Positions 40,201 through 53,488 of a stretch of DNA of 64,000 nucleotides are shown in pieces. Source of the stretch: Pisolithus tinctorius. Its lineage: Eukaryota; Basidiomycota; Agaricomycetes; Boletales; Pisolithaceae. Every line of letters starts with the position of its first letter. Position 1 is the first letter of the stretch. The DNA is taken from contig JANFAH010000096.1 in assembly GCA_024663395.1 (NCBI GenBank), positions 90,545 to 154,544 of the forward strand. Reading direction: 5' to 3'. A model generated the notes under the pieces. The model saw only the letters and a list, made by a program, of their open reading frames with translations, was not told where the DNA came from and did not search any database. The translations under genes and the position numbers were made by a program.

Positions 40201-43200
40201 CATCCTCGTCTAACATCCGGAGTACAAGTTTTGTGCTTATGTCGATGCGACGGTCCATGTCCTCGGTAACACCGTAGTATTGCTTGAGGAGTTTAATGAC
40301 GCGCTTGCGCACTCCGAGACCAGTATCCTAAAAAACATCAAATAAAGAAAAAATTCTGATGTGTGTGGGGGAGCACGTACAGCTATCCGGTCAGCGATCT
40401 TTGAGTAATAATCGCCGGCCACTTCGGGTGATTCGATCATGTACCTGCCGATCAGCTCAACAGCTGCGTCTCGGACTGCCGGGGAAGAATCCAATAAATG
40501 GCTCTCAATGGCGCGACGAACATTTGTCTGGTGGCTGTGTAAGTACTACATGGCTGTCATCATGATCACTCACCATTGAAAGAATGGTGGAATCACTGGT
40601 CACAATCTGACCAAGCGCTCGAAGCGCTTTTGTACGCATGAAGACAGGTGGCGCATCAAGTGCCATCAGGACAACGTTCAATATCGGTCCAAAGGAATTC
40701 ATGAGGCCTTGGACGGTTCCAACTTCTTCAGCTAGAAGGTCGGCGCGGGCAGCTTCCTCTTGTGAACTTGGGGAAGGTCGTCAGGGAAGAGTGCCGGCCC
40801 AGTTCTAATAGACTCACCCAACGTCGAATATGTCACTCGAGTGGTCTTGCCATACACTACTCAATGCCCTCTGAAGGCGTGCACAAAACATTGCGGTTGA
40901 TTGTCCATGCGGATTTGAACCTTTGTCCTGATTGTGCAGGGTATTCTGGAGTGCTCGTAGAGCGCTCGCCAGTTCGTGACCCCAGAGAGCAGCTGTCAAT
41001 TCTCGAGCGCTCTGCAGTGCATTAGTTTAACAGTAGGCAGGCGACTTGTAAATTCACCTCATATGCCTGATCATCTGACGAGCGCCTCAGAAGATGACTG
41101 GAAATAGCATCGTGTCGGGCCAGCAACCTTTCAAAGTTCTCGATGCTCCCTGAAGAAACAATCTATAAAACACATTGAAGCAGTGTCAATACAGCATGTG
41201 AAGGCACTAATACCTCATCCAATGGAAGGGCAGTATGCTTTCCACCACGCTGCCGGACTCTGAGAGCGCTCGTACGCAGACGTGCTGCTATGACACCCAA
41301 ATGGTCTAGCGCTATAGTCTTGGCCGCATTAGTATCTGTCTGTTGGGTGGTCTTGACATCGTCCAGCGAAGAAACCTGAAGACGGCAGTTTCGTCACGGT
41401 CCCGAGCTCTCATGTGCATTAAACAAAGCGTACCATGAACTTGCAAATAACACTCAAAATTAAACTCGCGGCAGGCCACTCCGGCCAGTAGAGGACGACG
41501 AGTAAGTCAGAAATAAGGTTATCTAGAATGACTCGATACTCCGCTTCGTTGGAATTCTTTGTTTGCTTGCCCTTGCCGGACCTGCACCTCATGTTAATAT
41601 CTGGTAAACTTGCAGATACTTATAGCATGCCTTTGGGTCAAGAAAAGAATAATAGTCTTTGCGGCTGTCGTAGCAGACTCGAGACCAGACATATACAGCT
41701 GAATCTCCTGATCGTCCATCAGTAGGGAAGCTATGCCGAAGCGTAAGTATCCTCACTTTAGTGTCATGCTCGTCGAATATGGCATCTTGAGATGTCTCAT
41801 GTGAACTGTCTTGTCGCCGAAGAGCTTGGCTGTGACGAGCTTTCGCAATCTTCCGAGCTGCTATTCGAACGTCCCGGGCTGATGTCTGAACCAGCTGCAA
41901 CAGTAATGCTGAAACCGTTCGTATTGACCGCCCGTCTCGCAAACTGTAAGTGAACAGTATTAATGCCAAATATCAAGTTGATTCGAAACAGACGGACCGG
42001 AACTGCCCGGCTTTCTTGTGACTATTGGACAACTTTATCAGGGACGTTAGGATCTCTTCAATGATCCACGAGCGCTGGTCCTCATGGTTCGCAAATATCT
42101 GATAAATCAATGAGCATATTTGTTAGACAAATCAACTAGGATTGCCCTACACTGCGAATGATCGAAAGCGCGTCAAGCCGTAAACCTCTCACGGCGCTGC
42201 TACCGAGGGTGCTCAGCACAGCGTTTTCTTTCTTGCCCTTCGTGTCGCCCTCCTGGGCGGATTCAACAATAAAGAATGGCCCTATGGCAATGTAAACAGC
42301 CTGGATAATGATCGCATCTGACATGATGAGGCCGTCTGCGCTGAAAAGAGAGTTGACGCGTGGAAGCGCTGCAGAGACAGCCTGGAAAAGCTCGCCCAGT
42401 AATCTACGCAAGTCACCAGTGCCAGTATGGGTGTATCGATGAAGACATTGCAGTTGGGGTGAAACAGACGTGCCAATTCCCGAGCCCTCTACAAAAGGGT
42501 AAACAATCATCGTTAACTGGTTTTTAATAGTGCTGAGACAGGTGGTGATCAGTTCTTCCGAGTACAGCTTCAGGAACGTCATAAGATTGAAGTTATAAAT
42601 GTCGTGTAGTTGAGACGCACCTGTTTGGTTAGTCCTTCTCCGCTTAACAGAGCAATACAGCACTCGGCGGCTAAGATACTATCTCTGGCAATCTCTAATT
42701 GCGCACCCAGAGCACGTATGTCTGAATCGGTCAAGTGCTGTTGCGACGACACTTGTGAGGTATCTCGTTGGGCGTCGCCATCCTCGTTGCCCGCACCGTC
42801 AACTGCTGGATGCTTGAGACCCTTCTCGGTATGCAAAGGTAGCGAGGTATGGAAAGGGTCCAGGTCCTCTCCAGCCTTGATAGTACGCTCAAGAATCTTC
42901 ATTAACCGCGAAAGCATTGGGCTTTCAATATCACCAAGCGTCACCCTTGGCTTCGCTCCATGGCCGTTCTGCACAATCTCTCGAGCAGGACGCCTAGATC
43001 TTTTCGGTGGGTGGGCAAGTTGACCGACATATTTGGTTAGTTTACGTATGAGATTATGCTGGAGCTGAGGGTGGTTGCAATCGTTCGTCAACGGAGAAGA
43101 ATTCCGGTAAATCAGCAGCTTGGAGGTCGACAGGCAAAGAATCCTCGGCTTCAAAAATGTCTTCAATCAACGTGGTAAGCTTTTCAAGCGGAGCTGTTGT

Positions 43201-44451
43201 GGGTGTTAGCTTGAGCTAGGTGAACTTAAACATCGAATTCACCCCGCTCATCTCTGTCGCCCGTTCGGCGAGCGGACAACTTGACGCTAGCACGTACATC
43301 ATGTCGGCCCTCATCGTCATCTTCTGAATAACCTGAGCCAGCACGTTCGCCAGATGATGACTGCTTTCTTGACGGAGTTTTCCACGACGGAGAAGGGACG
43401 TTGACGTAAGCCAAAACATGTCGTGGGGTTTTAGACTCCTTCAACGGCGTTGCGCCAACAGTCTTTGGGGTGGGCGTAGACCGCTCTGGGGCAGATGTTT
43501 GTATGCGCTTGGGTGAAGGTGTGTTGACATCTTCTGGAGATTTACGCTTCCGTGGGGACGTGAAAGCTTCTGGAAGCGGAACTGGTGGCGGATTTGGCGG
43601 ATGTGGTCGTGAATCTATGCTCAAGGTATCTTTACTAGGCATAGCCTGCGCGGGCGGTATAGGTTTGTTCTCAATGAGTTGGGCAGAGCGGTTGAGGAAA
43701 TCCTTAACAAAGGGGCCGGACTCCTGGGGTTTGTAGACACGCTCACTCGCTTTCTTGTTAGGATTCCCGAGGGCAAAAGCAAGGGAAGAAGAAAGCGCGT
43801 ATTCCAGGCGGGGGCGGAGTTGGGTAGGCTGAAGTAGGATTAAACCGTTGGAGTACGGAATTGGCTAAAGCGGGAGCCTGGAATGATGAACTAGGAACGT
43901 TTCGATTCCATTGCATAGGGGGGACGTAGCTGGACTGGTTCATGCTAAGGACAAGAGATTAGCATCATGTAAGAATGCGGTGAGGGTCGACGTACGGTGG
44001 TCCATATGACAGTAGTTTCACAGACTCATCCCTAGTGGCCTGCCAATATGCAGAGTGGGAGGCAGGAACGGAGGGATTGGACAAATAAGCAAGTTCATGT
44101 GAATACTCGGCGAATGGTGAAGCAGGTTGATGGTACGACTGGTGCTGAGCGACGTAGAGATTGTTTGGGTTCGCCTGCATATAAGTTGGGGGAGGTTCAA
44201 CGATCGATAAGTTGCTCATATGTCGGGCGACTACGTGAATATTAACTGAACAATTTGTCAACTCAAAACCATGAAAAGTTACCATGCGCCGACGGGATTG
44301 TGGATGCTGCCGGGTAGGTGGCAAACAAGCTATGAGCGAGGTAGGCCGTGTCAGGAGTGTGTCCATGCTGTTGTAGCTGTTGTACCCGACGCGGGGATGA
44401 AATGTCCTGCGGGTGACGGTGACCATTCGAATGCCATTGATTTCCGTTCAT
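37245..44451 (-). CDS. SCC2: Cohesin loader Scc2/Mis4/NIPBL
   Basis: Scc2 with Scc4 loads cohesin onto DNA and stimulates its ATPase. The start at 44451 gives [19 protein letters not shown] and a long disordered N-terminus ([32 protein letters not shown]), where Scc4 binds in other species. From about 43150 to the end the protein is alpha-helical HEAT repeat, with segments such as [60 protein letters not shown] and [20 protein letters not shown], the most conserved part of Scc2. The C-terminus ends [19 protein letters not shown] with TAA 37245-37247. About 15 or more introns; near 2,000 residues. Some frame changes near 44000-43950 may be introns or base errors. SMC3, its substrate, lies 9 kb away on the same strand. 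Confidence 0.9.
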
Positions 44452-44604
44452 CTCTACACAAACGGCCTCGACCTCGAGGACAGCGTCGGTAAACTGACTG
44501 CTGGCTGCTGTCTGTCAGTCAATCAGTTTGGGAAGGACTGCCTACAGGAGTGACCGTGACAACGTGACATGCTACATGCAGAGTACTACATACAAGGCCA
44601 GTGT

Positions 44605-47600
44605 CTACGTTTTTCTCTTCTTCCTCGGCCGGCCCTCCTCTGCTTCCATCTCCCGCTTGCTTTTCAGTCCAGCAACCCTCATAATATCTTTCCTCTTCTC
44701 CTTTTCCTTATCTGCCCTTTTCGCCTCCTCTTTCTCCACCTTCTTGCGGTGTGCAGCCTTCCTCTCACTTTGCTTCTCTCTCCTCCTCGCCACCTGGTCC
44801 TTCCGCAGTGCCCGAATCTGCTGCATAAGTGCAATCGCCTTCTTCTCCTCTGGCTCCATGACGACCGTACGGCGTTCCATGTAGGTCTTTTTACGTTGAG
44901 GTTTCATTGCCCTTGGTTTCGAGGCGTACGGGAGGGCAGCTTGCAACTTCTTAGATACCTTGAGTGCATTGAAACGACGGGGTGCCCGCTCGATAGGTTT
45001 GTACGCCGAATTGACAGCGAGAGGCGTTTTAAGGCCTTGCTCTTTCCTCACTTCTCCCGTCAGTCGCATTCCAGACCACCGTCCCTTATCGGACAACAGT
45101 AGCGAGGTCACAGGATTGTAGAACTTGCGGGGCTGAATGGAGTACCACGCTCGCAGGAAGATGATGTCTTTAGACACACCGTCAACTACTTTTCAAGGGG
45201 ATTCGGAAACAAAAACAAACACACCACTCATGAGCACCTTGTCCTCAAACGTCGCTCGGAAAGCTCCATCTGGTTTGGACAATGCTTTCTTCACCTGCCC
45301 TCGGATGCCGGAGACAGTCCGAATATGAGCACCCTCGAACTTGGCAACCTCAAGAGCACTATTGAACATGTCCTTTATAAATGCCGTATTCTTGAAGATC
45401 TTGAATGGAACACCTGTAAGCTTCAGCTTCTTGACGATCTTGGTGGAACGATCGACGTCAAGCACGACACCAGTAGCCGATACCCTGAACATGGAGGTCT
45501 CGCCATCGAAGCTGTTAAAAGCACAGAAGCCAGTGTTCGGCAGAGACACCGGTCCGTAGAACGTGGCATAACAGTGCATGTGCTCAGGGGTATACTTGAG
45601 CATGCGCATCCGAATGGAATGGTCGTCTAATGAGTAGATTGGCACCGTCTGAAAGCGTCTCCAGCCAAGAGAGAAGGTTAGAGGATCGTTAGTTTTCAAG
45701 GTCTTGGTAAACCATCGATGCCGTTTGATGCGGACTTGAAGGTATCCAAAGCGTTCTTCAGAGGGAAGGAGTCCTCCAACGATGATAGGATAGTGCGGGT
45801 CAAAATGCTCTATCATTTCGCAAGGGACATTCGAGAGCTCAATACGAACGTAGGAACCTGGTCGATAGCCTTCAACCAGTACGCGTGCCTCTGCATTAAT
45901 GCCTTCGAATTCGTCACGGTTGATTTGGAGCTGACGGTTGATCTCTTCCTTTTTTTCATCGTAAAAGTCCATCTTGGCAGCCTCCGGGTCGTCGTACTGT
46001 TCATCAAATTTGCGTTTAAGCTCCGCCTTCTTGGCCGCGAGTTCTGCAGCTCGAGCGGCTTCAGCATCTTGAGGTGGCTGCTGAGGGCTCGACTCGTCAG
46101 CCTCCAGATCCTCAAAGTCACCAGCCTCCGATCCGTCCTCGCCTTCCGCAGTGACACCATCCGCAGGAGCGTGGTCACCAGTGATGAATGCAGAACGCAG
46201 AGAATCTAATGTCGACTCGTTCTCCCACTCTCGAAGACTTTCGAGCGATAGGATCTCCTTCGTTCTGTCCAGTTCATCGTCCTTCCGTTCGGATGCTCCT
46301 TTCGGGCGGAAGAAATCATCGGCATCTGAGGGGTCCTCCTCGCGTGAACATTCGCGTTCGCCGTTGACAATTTGGCTGGGGGTGAGATTGCTCGAGTATA
46401 TCGATGCCATCCAATCTTTTCTTCGCTTTCTTCGGGCATGTTCGGCAAACGCGGCCGCGGCTTTGGCAGACAAGTTCTCCTTCCACGCAGGACCTACAGG
46501 CATGTCTTCCTCTTCACCGTCGCCATCATTTTCGTCTGATACATCTCCTACGTCATCCTCCAGATCCAGCGGGGGCGAATTACCCCTATTATGCCATTCT
46601 TCGTCACCCTCTCCAAGCTCGGAGTCGCTGTCGGCAAAAGCAATATCACCTCCACTTCGTTCCTTCTCTGAGGGTCCAGCGATAGGTCTCGTCACCCTAC
46701 GCGATGAAGTACGACCCTGATCACCGCGTCCAGAGTCTGATCCAAGATCCAACTCTTCTTCTGATGTCCCTTCGGCCTCGTCTCCGTCAGAAAGGTCATC
46801 CTCTTCGGAATCATCCATCCGCTCCTCATCCTCTTCCGCGTCATCTGCAAGACTCTCGCTGTCTTCATCATCGTGGGGTTCAACCGTCAGGGGCATCGAT
46901 GAGGATCCCAATAACTTTATTTGGCTGCGCGAAACTGTATCCGCCAACGTAACATCGACATCTTGAAGGTTCATAACCATCTGTTCTCCCTCACCCCTTG
47001 GAACTAGAAAACGTCACGCTAAGTCCAGGAGTAGACAACTGACACCTTACCGTCAGTAGCTCCACGAGTAAAATTCCCGGGAACATTGATCCACACAGCA
47101 TCTTTATCATACATGACACCTCCGACGTCACTCATCGGTGCATGTACAAGAAGTTTCTTCTTCTCGCTGAGCTTTCGCCGCTTCTCAGAATCTGCATCAG
47201 GTAATGGACAAGGGTCCCCCAATACGTTGACAGACGTTATGGACATGTCGCCCACGCCCGGTATGTGAACTTTTGAACTTTGTCGAAGATTGGTACCTCG
47301 AAGGTACCCATATAACGTGACGGTGCGGTCGCATTTGCCTCTCGATGCACGTATAGTTTCTCGAGGCGTAAGATCTTCAATGCGATCGGCGAGGAGGTAA
47401 GGATGGCTGTTGCGAAATATGAGAGGGCGGAACTTCATCACGCTGATGAAACGGGTAAGGTTGAGGATTTCGTTGTCAGGATATCGCCCATTGAGGACAC
47501 CAGAGAGGTAAAAGAGTTTTGCGCCCTGGTATATCTCTGTCCAAAAACGCTTCTTGATAGTTTTCTTGGTAGATTTCAGAGTAGACTGCTTCTTTATGAG

Positions 47601-48235
47601 ATCGAGATGTGTGAGGACACCAATGACTTTTGGGAAACCGTGGGCCTGTAGGATATTGAGAAATTCGAATGCATCCTGCGGGCGAAATTAGGTTGAATGA
47701 CCACATGTGAGGGCAGCCATGCGCACCATTTCGAATCCATAAGACCCATCAATCATCAGAAGAACCAGGTCGGCAACCTTGCCAATGTCAATCATTGAAT
47801 TGAGGTCATTGTTACATTCAATGAACGTCAACCGCCGTTTTTTCCGCTAACCACTGTGATGGGGCCTTTGGCCTCCTGCAGCGTTTGCTTGGAGTATCGA
47901 CGAACAAGGCTTTTGAGAAGAGTGGTCTTGCCGACTCCAGAGGGTCCCACTATGGCGACAATCACTGGCGGAGGAATGTCATCCGGAGTGCGATCAACAA
48001 GTGGGACATGGAGACGGGTTTGTTCGCGTTCGACATTTCTTCGTCCTTCTCGCTCTGCACGTCTGCCCGACTTTGGAGCAAAGGCCTAGGCAGAGCATGA
48101 GCAAGTCGGGGGGACACAGGACCACGGTGTACGCTACCTTTTCGTTGAATCCGGACTGTTTGCCTTTACCTTTTCCCTTTGTCCTTTCTCGGCTTTATTG
48201 CTAGGCCGATGGGTTTTGTGTGTCTGACTTTCCAT
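44605..48235 (-). CDS. BMS1: Ribosome biogenesis GTPase BMS1
   Basis: BMS1 is a nucleolar GTPase that, with Rcl1, drives early cleavage of pre-rRNA in 40S assembly. The start at 48235 gives [19 protein letters not shown]. After an intron come [20 protein letters not shown] (P-loop), [20 protein letters not shown] and [15 protein letters not shown], then [20 protein letters not shown] and [20 protein letters not shown] (AARP2CN domain). A very acidic middle ([20 protein letters not shown]) is normal for BMS1. The C-terminal half has [60 protein letters not shown] and [20 protein letters not shown], ending with a Lys/Arg/Glu coiled tail ([11 protein letters not shown]). About 1,100 residues and frame-intact. 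It is divergent from the Cep57-like gene. Confidence 0.95.
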
Positions 48236-48344
48236 GACAGAGCTCAACAAAATATTAGCGGACGACCCAAGCAGCCTCGATATCACCAATAAGGAAAGTG
48301 ACCCCTACACGATGTGCTTATATAAGACGAAGACTGTGAACGAT

Positions 48345-48360
48345 CACGTGACCGACGCGT
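48345..48360. promoter_or_regulatory. E-box plus ACGCGT box between BMS1 and Cep57-like gene
   Basis: CACGTG at 48345-48350, inside ATCACGTGACC, is followed after 4 nt by ACGCGT at 48355-48360. The order and flanks match the Aurora promoter closely. A TATA-like TTATATAAG lies at about 48318 towards BMS1. Role inferred. Confidence 0.45.
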
Positions 48361-48487
48361 AGGGACGTGCCAGCCTGGTTTTGCGAGTCCGACACCGTCG
48401 CCGCCGTGTGGCCTGTCTCGCTCTCGCTCTCTGACATTTTAACTACTTGTAGCTTGTTTTTTTTGTTTGCGTCTTCGCGATACCCTG

Positions 48488-51400
48488 ATGTCTAGGAAGT
48501 CATCGTCCTCGCACTTTGACTTTAGTATTCCAGGCGACGAACTCGAACATCGTCGCATCCAACTCGAACACAACCTGCAAATCACCGATCTATCATTCCA
48601 TCTATCATCTGTCCCAGACGAACCAACCGGTGACAATGAGTCTGTAGAATATCCAAGACATTACTCCGCACCATCCCCGTTCCCCGGTTTTACATCATTC
48701 GAACAGCACTCCCGTGAAAACCTAGAATACGATGGCCACAGTCACCTTCACCCTTGGTCCGTGCACGACGACGACGACGGTGGCGTCAATCCTTATGGTG
48801 CAGAAACAATGTCTACTGCGCATCACGCAAGCGCCGTCACGATCACCGCTGGTCTAGGGCGCAACCAACGAAGGGAACCCAGTATCAGCGGTGCCGAGTA
48901 CGATCCTGATCGCCCTCTTCAGGATATCATGGCTGGAATGCATACCGCTGACGCTGCCTCCCTTGCTGCTCGTTTGCGCTCTCCAAGGAGAGGTCATGAT
49001 TTATCCGTTTCAGAAGAATCTGATAGGTCCCAGGAGATCTCCCGCCCAAAGCTCGCTGAAACTCTGCAGCGTGTAGGATTCTCACCACGACGCCCGCGTT
49101 CACACCAGTCAAGTTTTCAGTCACCAGGTGGGGTCCAGGACACCTTGCGTCGGTATGCGGACGCCTCTCGCCGGAGCATGACACCAAAAACCAGGAAAAT
49201 TGCTGCTGTCTCCTTCGATACCACCGCGACTCCGATTCGAAGACACGTTTCCAACCTGCAACCGTTCAGCCTCAGGTTAATGTCCAGCCTCCCACGCCAT
49301 CTACTACAGCTTCCAACTTCACCAAAATGGCACGCGGACTTACAAGGGACATTCGTCATGCTCAGGACCTCTCCCAGGCTGACAATGTTGCTGACAATGA
49401 ACATGCATCTCAGCCGGTTTCAACTTCTCGTCAAAAGGATAACCATCATGCGAGTGCAGCAGACATGACTGGCGAACTGAACCACGTCAGTCGCGCATCC
49501 AAGAAGGCTCGAGGGCGAGTTCACCTACCTGACGTCACTGGACTGACAAACGCTGTCGTTTCTCCGGCGAAAGTCGTAATGGATCGTTATGCTGTTCGTG
49601 GACTTGGTTCCAGAGACCTTGAAGGTGGAGTATTCCATATTCACATTCGGGCATGCGAATTCCAACGACGTTGCTAGCTCGCCTTGTCACTTCCCTGAAT
49701 GCACTCCAGGTCCGACTATCGCATCTGGAGAATGAAAACAGCATTGCCAGGCGGCGTGTCAGGGAATTGGAATATGAGCTCGAGCAGTGCAAACGGGATG
49801 TGATGAGGGAACGCACACGATTTAGAGTCTCAGGATACAATTGATGTCAGTGCTCGGCTCCCGGCCCCTCGACGTCGCGTGCCAAGGGTAAAGAGAGGAA
49901 AATGAAGGAGGCTGATCAATCAGCGTCCAAATACTTTGAGGTCGTAGAGGAAAAGAAAGGTAGGTTAACCCATTCATTCCCGTGGTTTGGGACTTCACCA
50001 TTTATCAGCACTCGAATCACTTATATCCACACTGAGGGCTCATCTTGCTCGCGTCACTTCCGATCTCTCCACTCAGCAGCAGTTACTGGAGGATCTCCGT
50101 CGTCTTCGCGAATCGGACGCTCTTTCCTTATCCGAGAAAACGGAGGAGATCAACCAACTCAGAATTGAAATGGAGCGACTCGCTGGAGAGCTTGAGGTTC
50201 TTCGAGGGGTCGTCGAAGAGGGCCTCAATGAGAGACGTCAGGCGAGAGAGAGCCCAGGGGAAGAAGAAGAAGAGGATGATGGCGTAGAGGCCACAACTGA
50301 ATCGGAGCAGTCTGACGAATCCGCAACGGAACCTGCCATCGAAAGTCCCTCGCCCAATCGTATATCGCGTCCGTCTACACCGGTTCCCTCACTCCGGAGA
50401 TCAGTATCCGAGACCTCTCAGCATCTTAATCGAAGTCGACCTGCATCCCCTGCCTTTGCTGAGCGTTCCCGCGCAACGTCGGCACTCCGGTTCGTTGACC
50501 CTGGTCAGGTCAATCCAAGATCAACAGATTTGGAGGAGCACCACCCACAGTCTCCGGACACCTCTACTTCGTCCGGAAATGCCTCTCGAGATATGTTGTC
50601 CGCTGCATCCCCTCACCCGGCAGATCGCACATCAGCCTCGGCTTCCAAACGGCGAGACTTAAGGCAACCGGTCGGGGCGGAGGATGAACTAGTGTCCGTT
50701 ATTACATCCGCTACCGAACCACCACTACAAGCTGCCAAGGGCCAACCAAACCATACCTCACAACAGCGACAAAAGGAGGGCAAATCGAAGGCTGATGGCG
50801 CAAAACCAATCCCCCCCTTCCCCCGTATTAGTGCGGACCTGGAGCACTTATTCTTTTCTTCGCCACGTCGTCACATTAAAGCTTGTCAGACGTGTAAGGA
50901 CCCTCACTCGCGATGTCATACCGAGACGGACAGACGGAAACAAAAGACCCGCAAGCCTTTTGAACATGAGAGACCAGAAAATGACGGCGGATTAGATGCA
51001 GCTGAACCTGCGGGGGGTCAACATCCTCCCACTCATGATGATAACGCACCCGTCGAAGACGTTCCAAATATCGATGAAATCCTCGAACGTATGGATCGGA
51101 ACGGTGGCGTCCTGAGACCTAGCGACGTTCCTCCTCAAACGGTGCTTGCCAGAGTCGTACGAGACCTTGAAGATGAATTCACTCACTACAAAGAGTGAGT
51201 TTCCCGCTGCGACCATTCCAGGTGTATATATCTAATCCGACTTCATCCCACAGAATCTATCGCGAACTGGCTGAACAGTACCGGTCTATGGACTGTGCAA
51301 CGCAAGCCGCGAAGCGTCACATGGTTGCTGACCACCTGCGGGACGTTATCGATACTATAGAGCGCAAAGTGAGACCTGACCCTAGCCTCCTCTTTGTATG

Positions 51401-51488
51401 CTGACGAAGGTTGGCTTTCCAACAGGGCGATCAAATCACATCGTTGTACGGATTGTTGACCTTCAAGGACAAGCCGATTGTTAATTAG
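48488..51488 (+). CDS. Cep57/Ppc89-like spindle pole body protein
   Basis: This is a centrosome/spindle-pole scaffold of the Cep57 family (Ppc89 in fission yeast). The ATG at 48488 gives MSRKSSSSHFDFSIPGDELE and a disordered N-terminus, with LPDVTGLTNAVVSPAKV preceding the coiled coils. The localisation coiled coil is VTSLNALQVRLSHLENENSI and RRVRELEYELEQCKRDVM, continued by ALESLISTLRAHLARVTSDL and EINQLRIEMERLAGELEVLR. A long Ser/Pro/acidic linker contains a Cys/His cluster (ACQTCKDPHSRCH). The C-terminal microtubule-binding segment is HYKEIYRELAEQYRSMD, KRHMVADHLRDVIDTIERK and, after an intron, GDQITSLYGLLTFKDKPIVN, with TAG at 51486-51488. Around 950 residues. Frame changes near 49330 and 49650 may be introns or base errors. 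Confidence 0.85.
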
Positions 51489-52059
51489 TATTCCCTCTAC
51501 GACTTATTGTTTCCGTGATTTACACTACAAATCATATGGCGATACTAGCCTTCATCTTCTCTCGTGCCGACACCGGGAAGCAAAGTAATTTATGTACCTC
51601 TACAATTGGGCTCCGTCAGAATCGCACTTTCTTTCGTTCGAGATATGAGTCGAATAAATTATAACGCAACCCATGTTTCCCGCCCTTGCTACTGGTAACA
51701 CCGCCGACACCCATGGAGACCTCACCCGTATATAATTAGGTGTTGGGGGCACAGTACATAACTCAGCAACTGTCTACGGCAGACACCAGAGCGGCGAACT
51801 CTACTTACTAAATACTTGGTGCGGAAAAAGATGGGATTCTGTATGCCAACGAAGATGAAGACATACCCACTCACAGAACCGCGCTCCCATATAAGTTACA
51901 ATAAGTTACAATAGTGGCCAAATCACCAGTGTGTTGATTCGTGGACTCCGCAGTAGTGATTTGTTCATGCTTAACTTCGTGTAGACGACGAGGGAACAAA
52001 AATATTATACATTTGATTTTTATTTGCCCAACTAAACCTGCCGACAGCGTGAACGGCGT
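51489..52059. other. Intergenic between convergent genes
   Basis: No gene seen in about 570 nt. A short direct repeat, ATAAGTTACA in two tandem copies, lies at about 51893-51914. Confidence 0.5.
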
Positions 52060-53488
52060 TCATGCGAGGGAGAATACATGACGTATCGTATCCTGTACAC
52101 CCTCAATCGTCCCGGGCTCATGCCACCCAGTGAGAGCCTTTACTAATACAATTTTCTTCCCTGAGCTCTCGAACTCGTGCATAACACCGAAATTGTGTAT
52201 ATGTGTTCGAGTGACCAACGACTCGCGCTCCCTATCCCGCAATGTCATCTGCCCTTCGTACTCACTCCACTCCTCATTCGACCACAAGGTGACGTTGTGA
52301 GGAAGGGCGGCAAGGGGAGTTAGGTACGGCTCTAACAGGGAATCAAAGAGTGCGTCGGAATGCCAATGGGGAATGTCCCAGTCATTTTCCGAGTGGAGTA
52401 TGAGCAAGGGCACTTTGACCCTCTGATCGAGTGTTAGAGCACTGTTACAGACATGAAAGGCGTGCCTACCGAGATGATGGACAAGGTATTGAACTCGTGG
52501 CGAAGGGAGGACTTAAAAAGTTCTGCGTGCAACGAAGGTTAACATTGGGCACAAAGGGCTTGGCAATCAGACTTACCAGCCGCACCAGGTACCATGGTCA
52601 AAGGTAGCATGACGGGGAGGAACCCGAACACGCAGTAAGTATCCACAACAGCATGTAGAGATGAGAAGGGGGATAAAAGGGCTAACCCTCTGAATTGGGT
52701 GCCATCCTCAGCCAAGGAGACTGAGAGCTTTGAGGCAACTGCTGTGCCAAGGCTGTGGCCGACGATAACGATGTCTTTTGGATTTGCGCCGTTGGTAATG
52801 AGCCAGTCCCACGCAGCACGGCTGTCGGTCATCAGACCAGTTTCGCTGGGCGTACCTTCGCTATCGCCAAAACCCCGATAATCTATCGCGAGTACATTGG
52901 CGCGCACGCGAGATGAGAAACCGGAGTATTGACGAACGCGCACGTAGAAAGCGCGCGTGGCAGTGTTTCCGTGGAGGAAGAGAATGGTAGGCTGTGAAGC
53001 CAATGCTTCATGTAGAGCATTTTCTGCCGCGTTGGGCGGCGGGGGGAAAGGCATAGACTGGTAGATGTTGTCAGAAAGAATAAACCATGCACCAAGTGTA
53101 TGATTATCTGGGGTAACTATCTTGATATTGGCCACCTTGCCAGCTACCCAAGAAAAAGCATCTCAGCGTCTTTCAAATCTCACCGCGTCAATGGGTCCAT
53201 AACACCATCGCGGACAACGAAACAATGATTACGACTTACGTGCCATCCCGTAATTCTCGGGATTGTCGTACTGTGCGAAGAGGGGGAGCTTGACAACATT
53301 CATGAATACTGCACTGAATGGGGATTTAATTTTTAAAAGGACGTAATGAAGCAGACGAGCATTACTCACTGTGTCTGGATCCAAGGGATAGTCAAGAGCA
53401 GTAATAGGGCAACGTAGATGCCACCGATGACAGTGAAGTAAGTCCGAACACGTGAACGAAAGGTAGGTTTAACAACTTCGCGCGACAT
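52060..53488 (-). CDS. Alpha/beta hydrolase, ABHD12-like membrane lipase
   Basis: ABHD12-type serine hydrolases cleave monoacylglycerols and lysophospholipids at the endoplasmic reticulum. The start at 53488 gives MSREVVKPTFRSRV and a membrane anchor TYFTVIGGIYVALLLLLTIP. Two introns later come NIKIVTPDNHTLGAWFILS, TILFLHGNTATRAFYVRVRQ (oxyanion region), LAIDYRGFGDSEGTPSETGL and the nucleophile elbow IVGHSLGTAVASKL. The C-terminal exon has CPLLILHSENDWDIPHWHS-type sequence with the acid (SENDWD) and LTGWHEPGTIEG with the catalytic histidine, ending RHVFSLA at 52060. About 390 residues. The part at 52440-52560 has several short introns and was not traced exactly. Substrate is inferred from the family. 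Confidence 0.85.
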
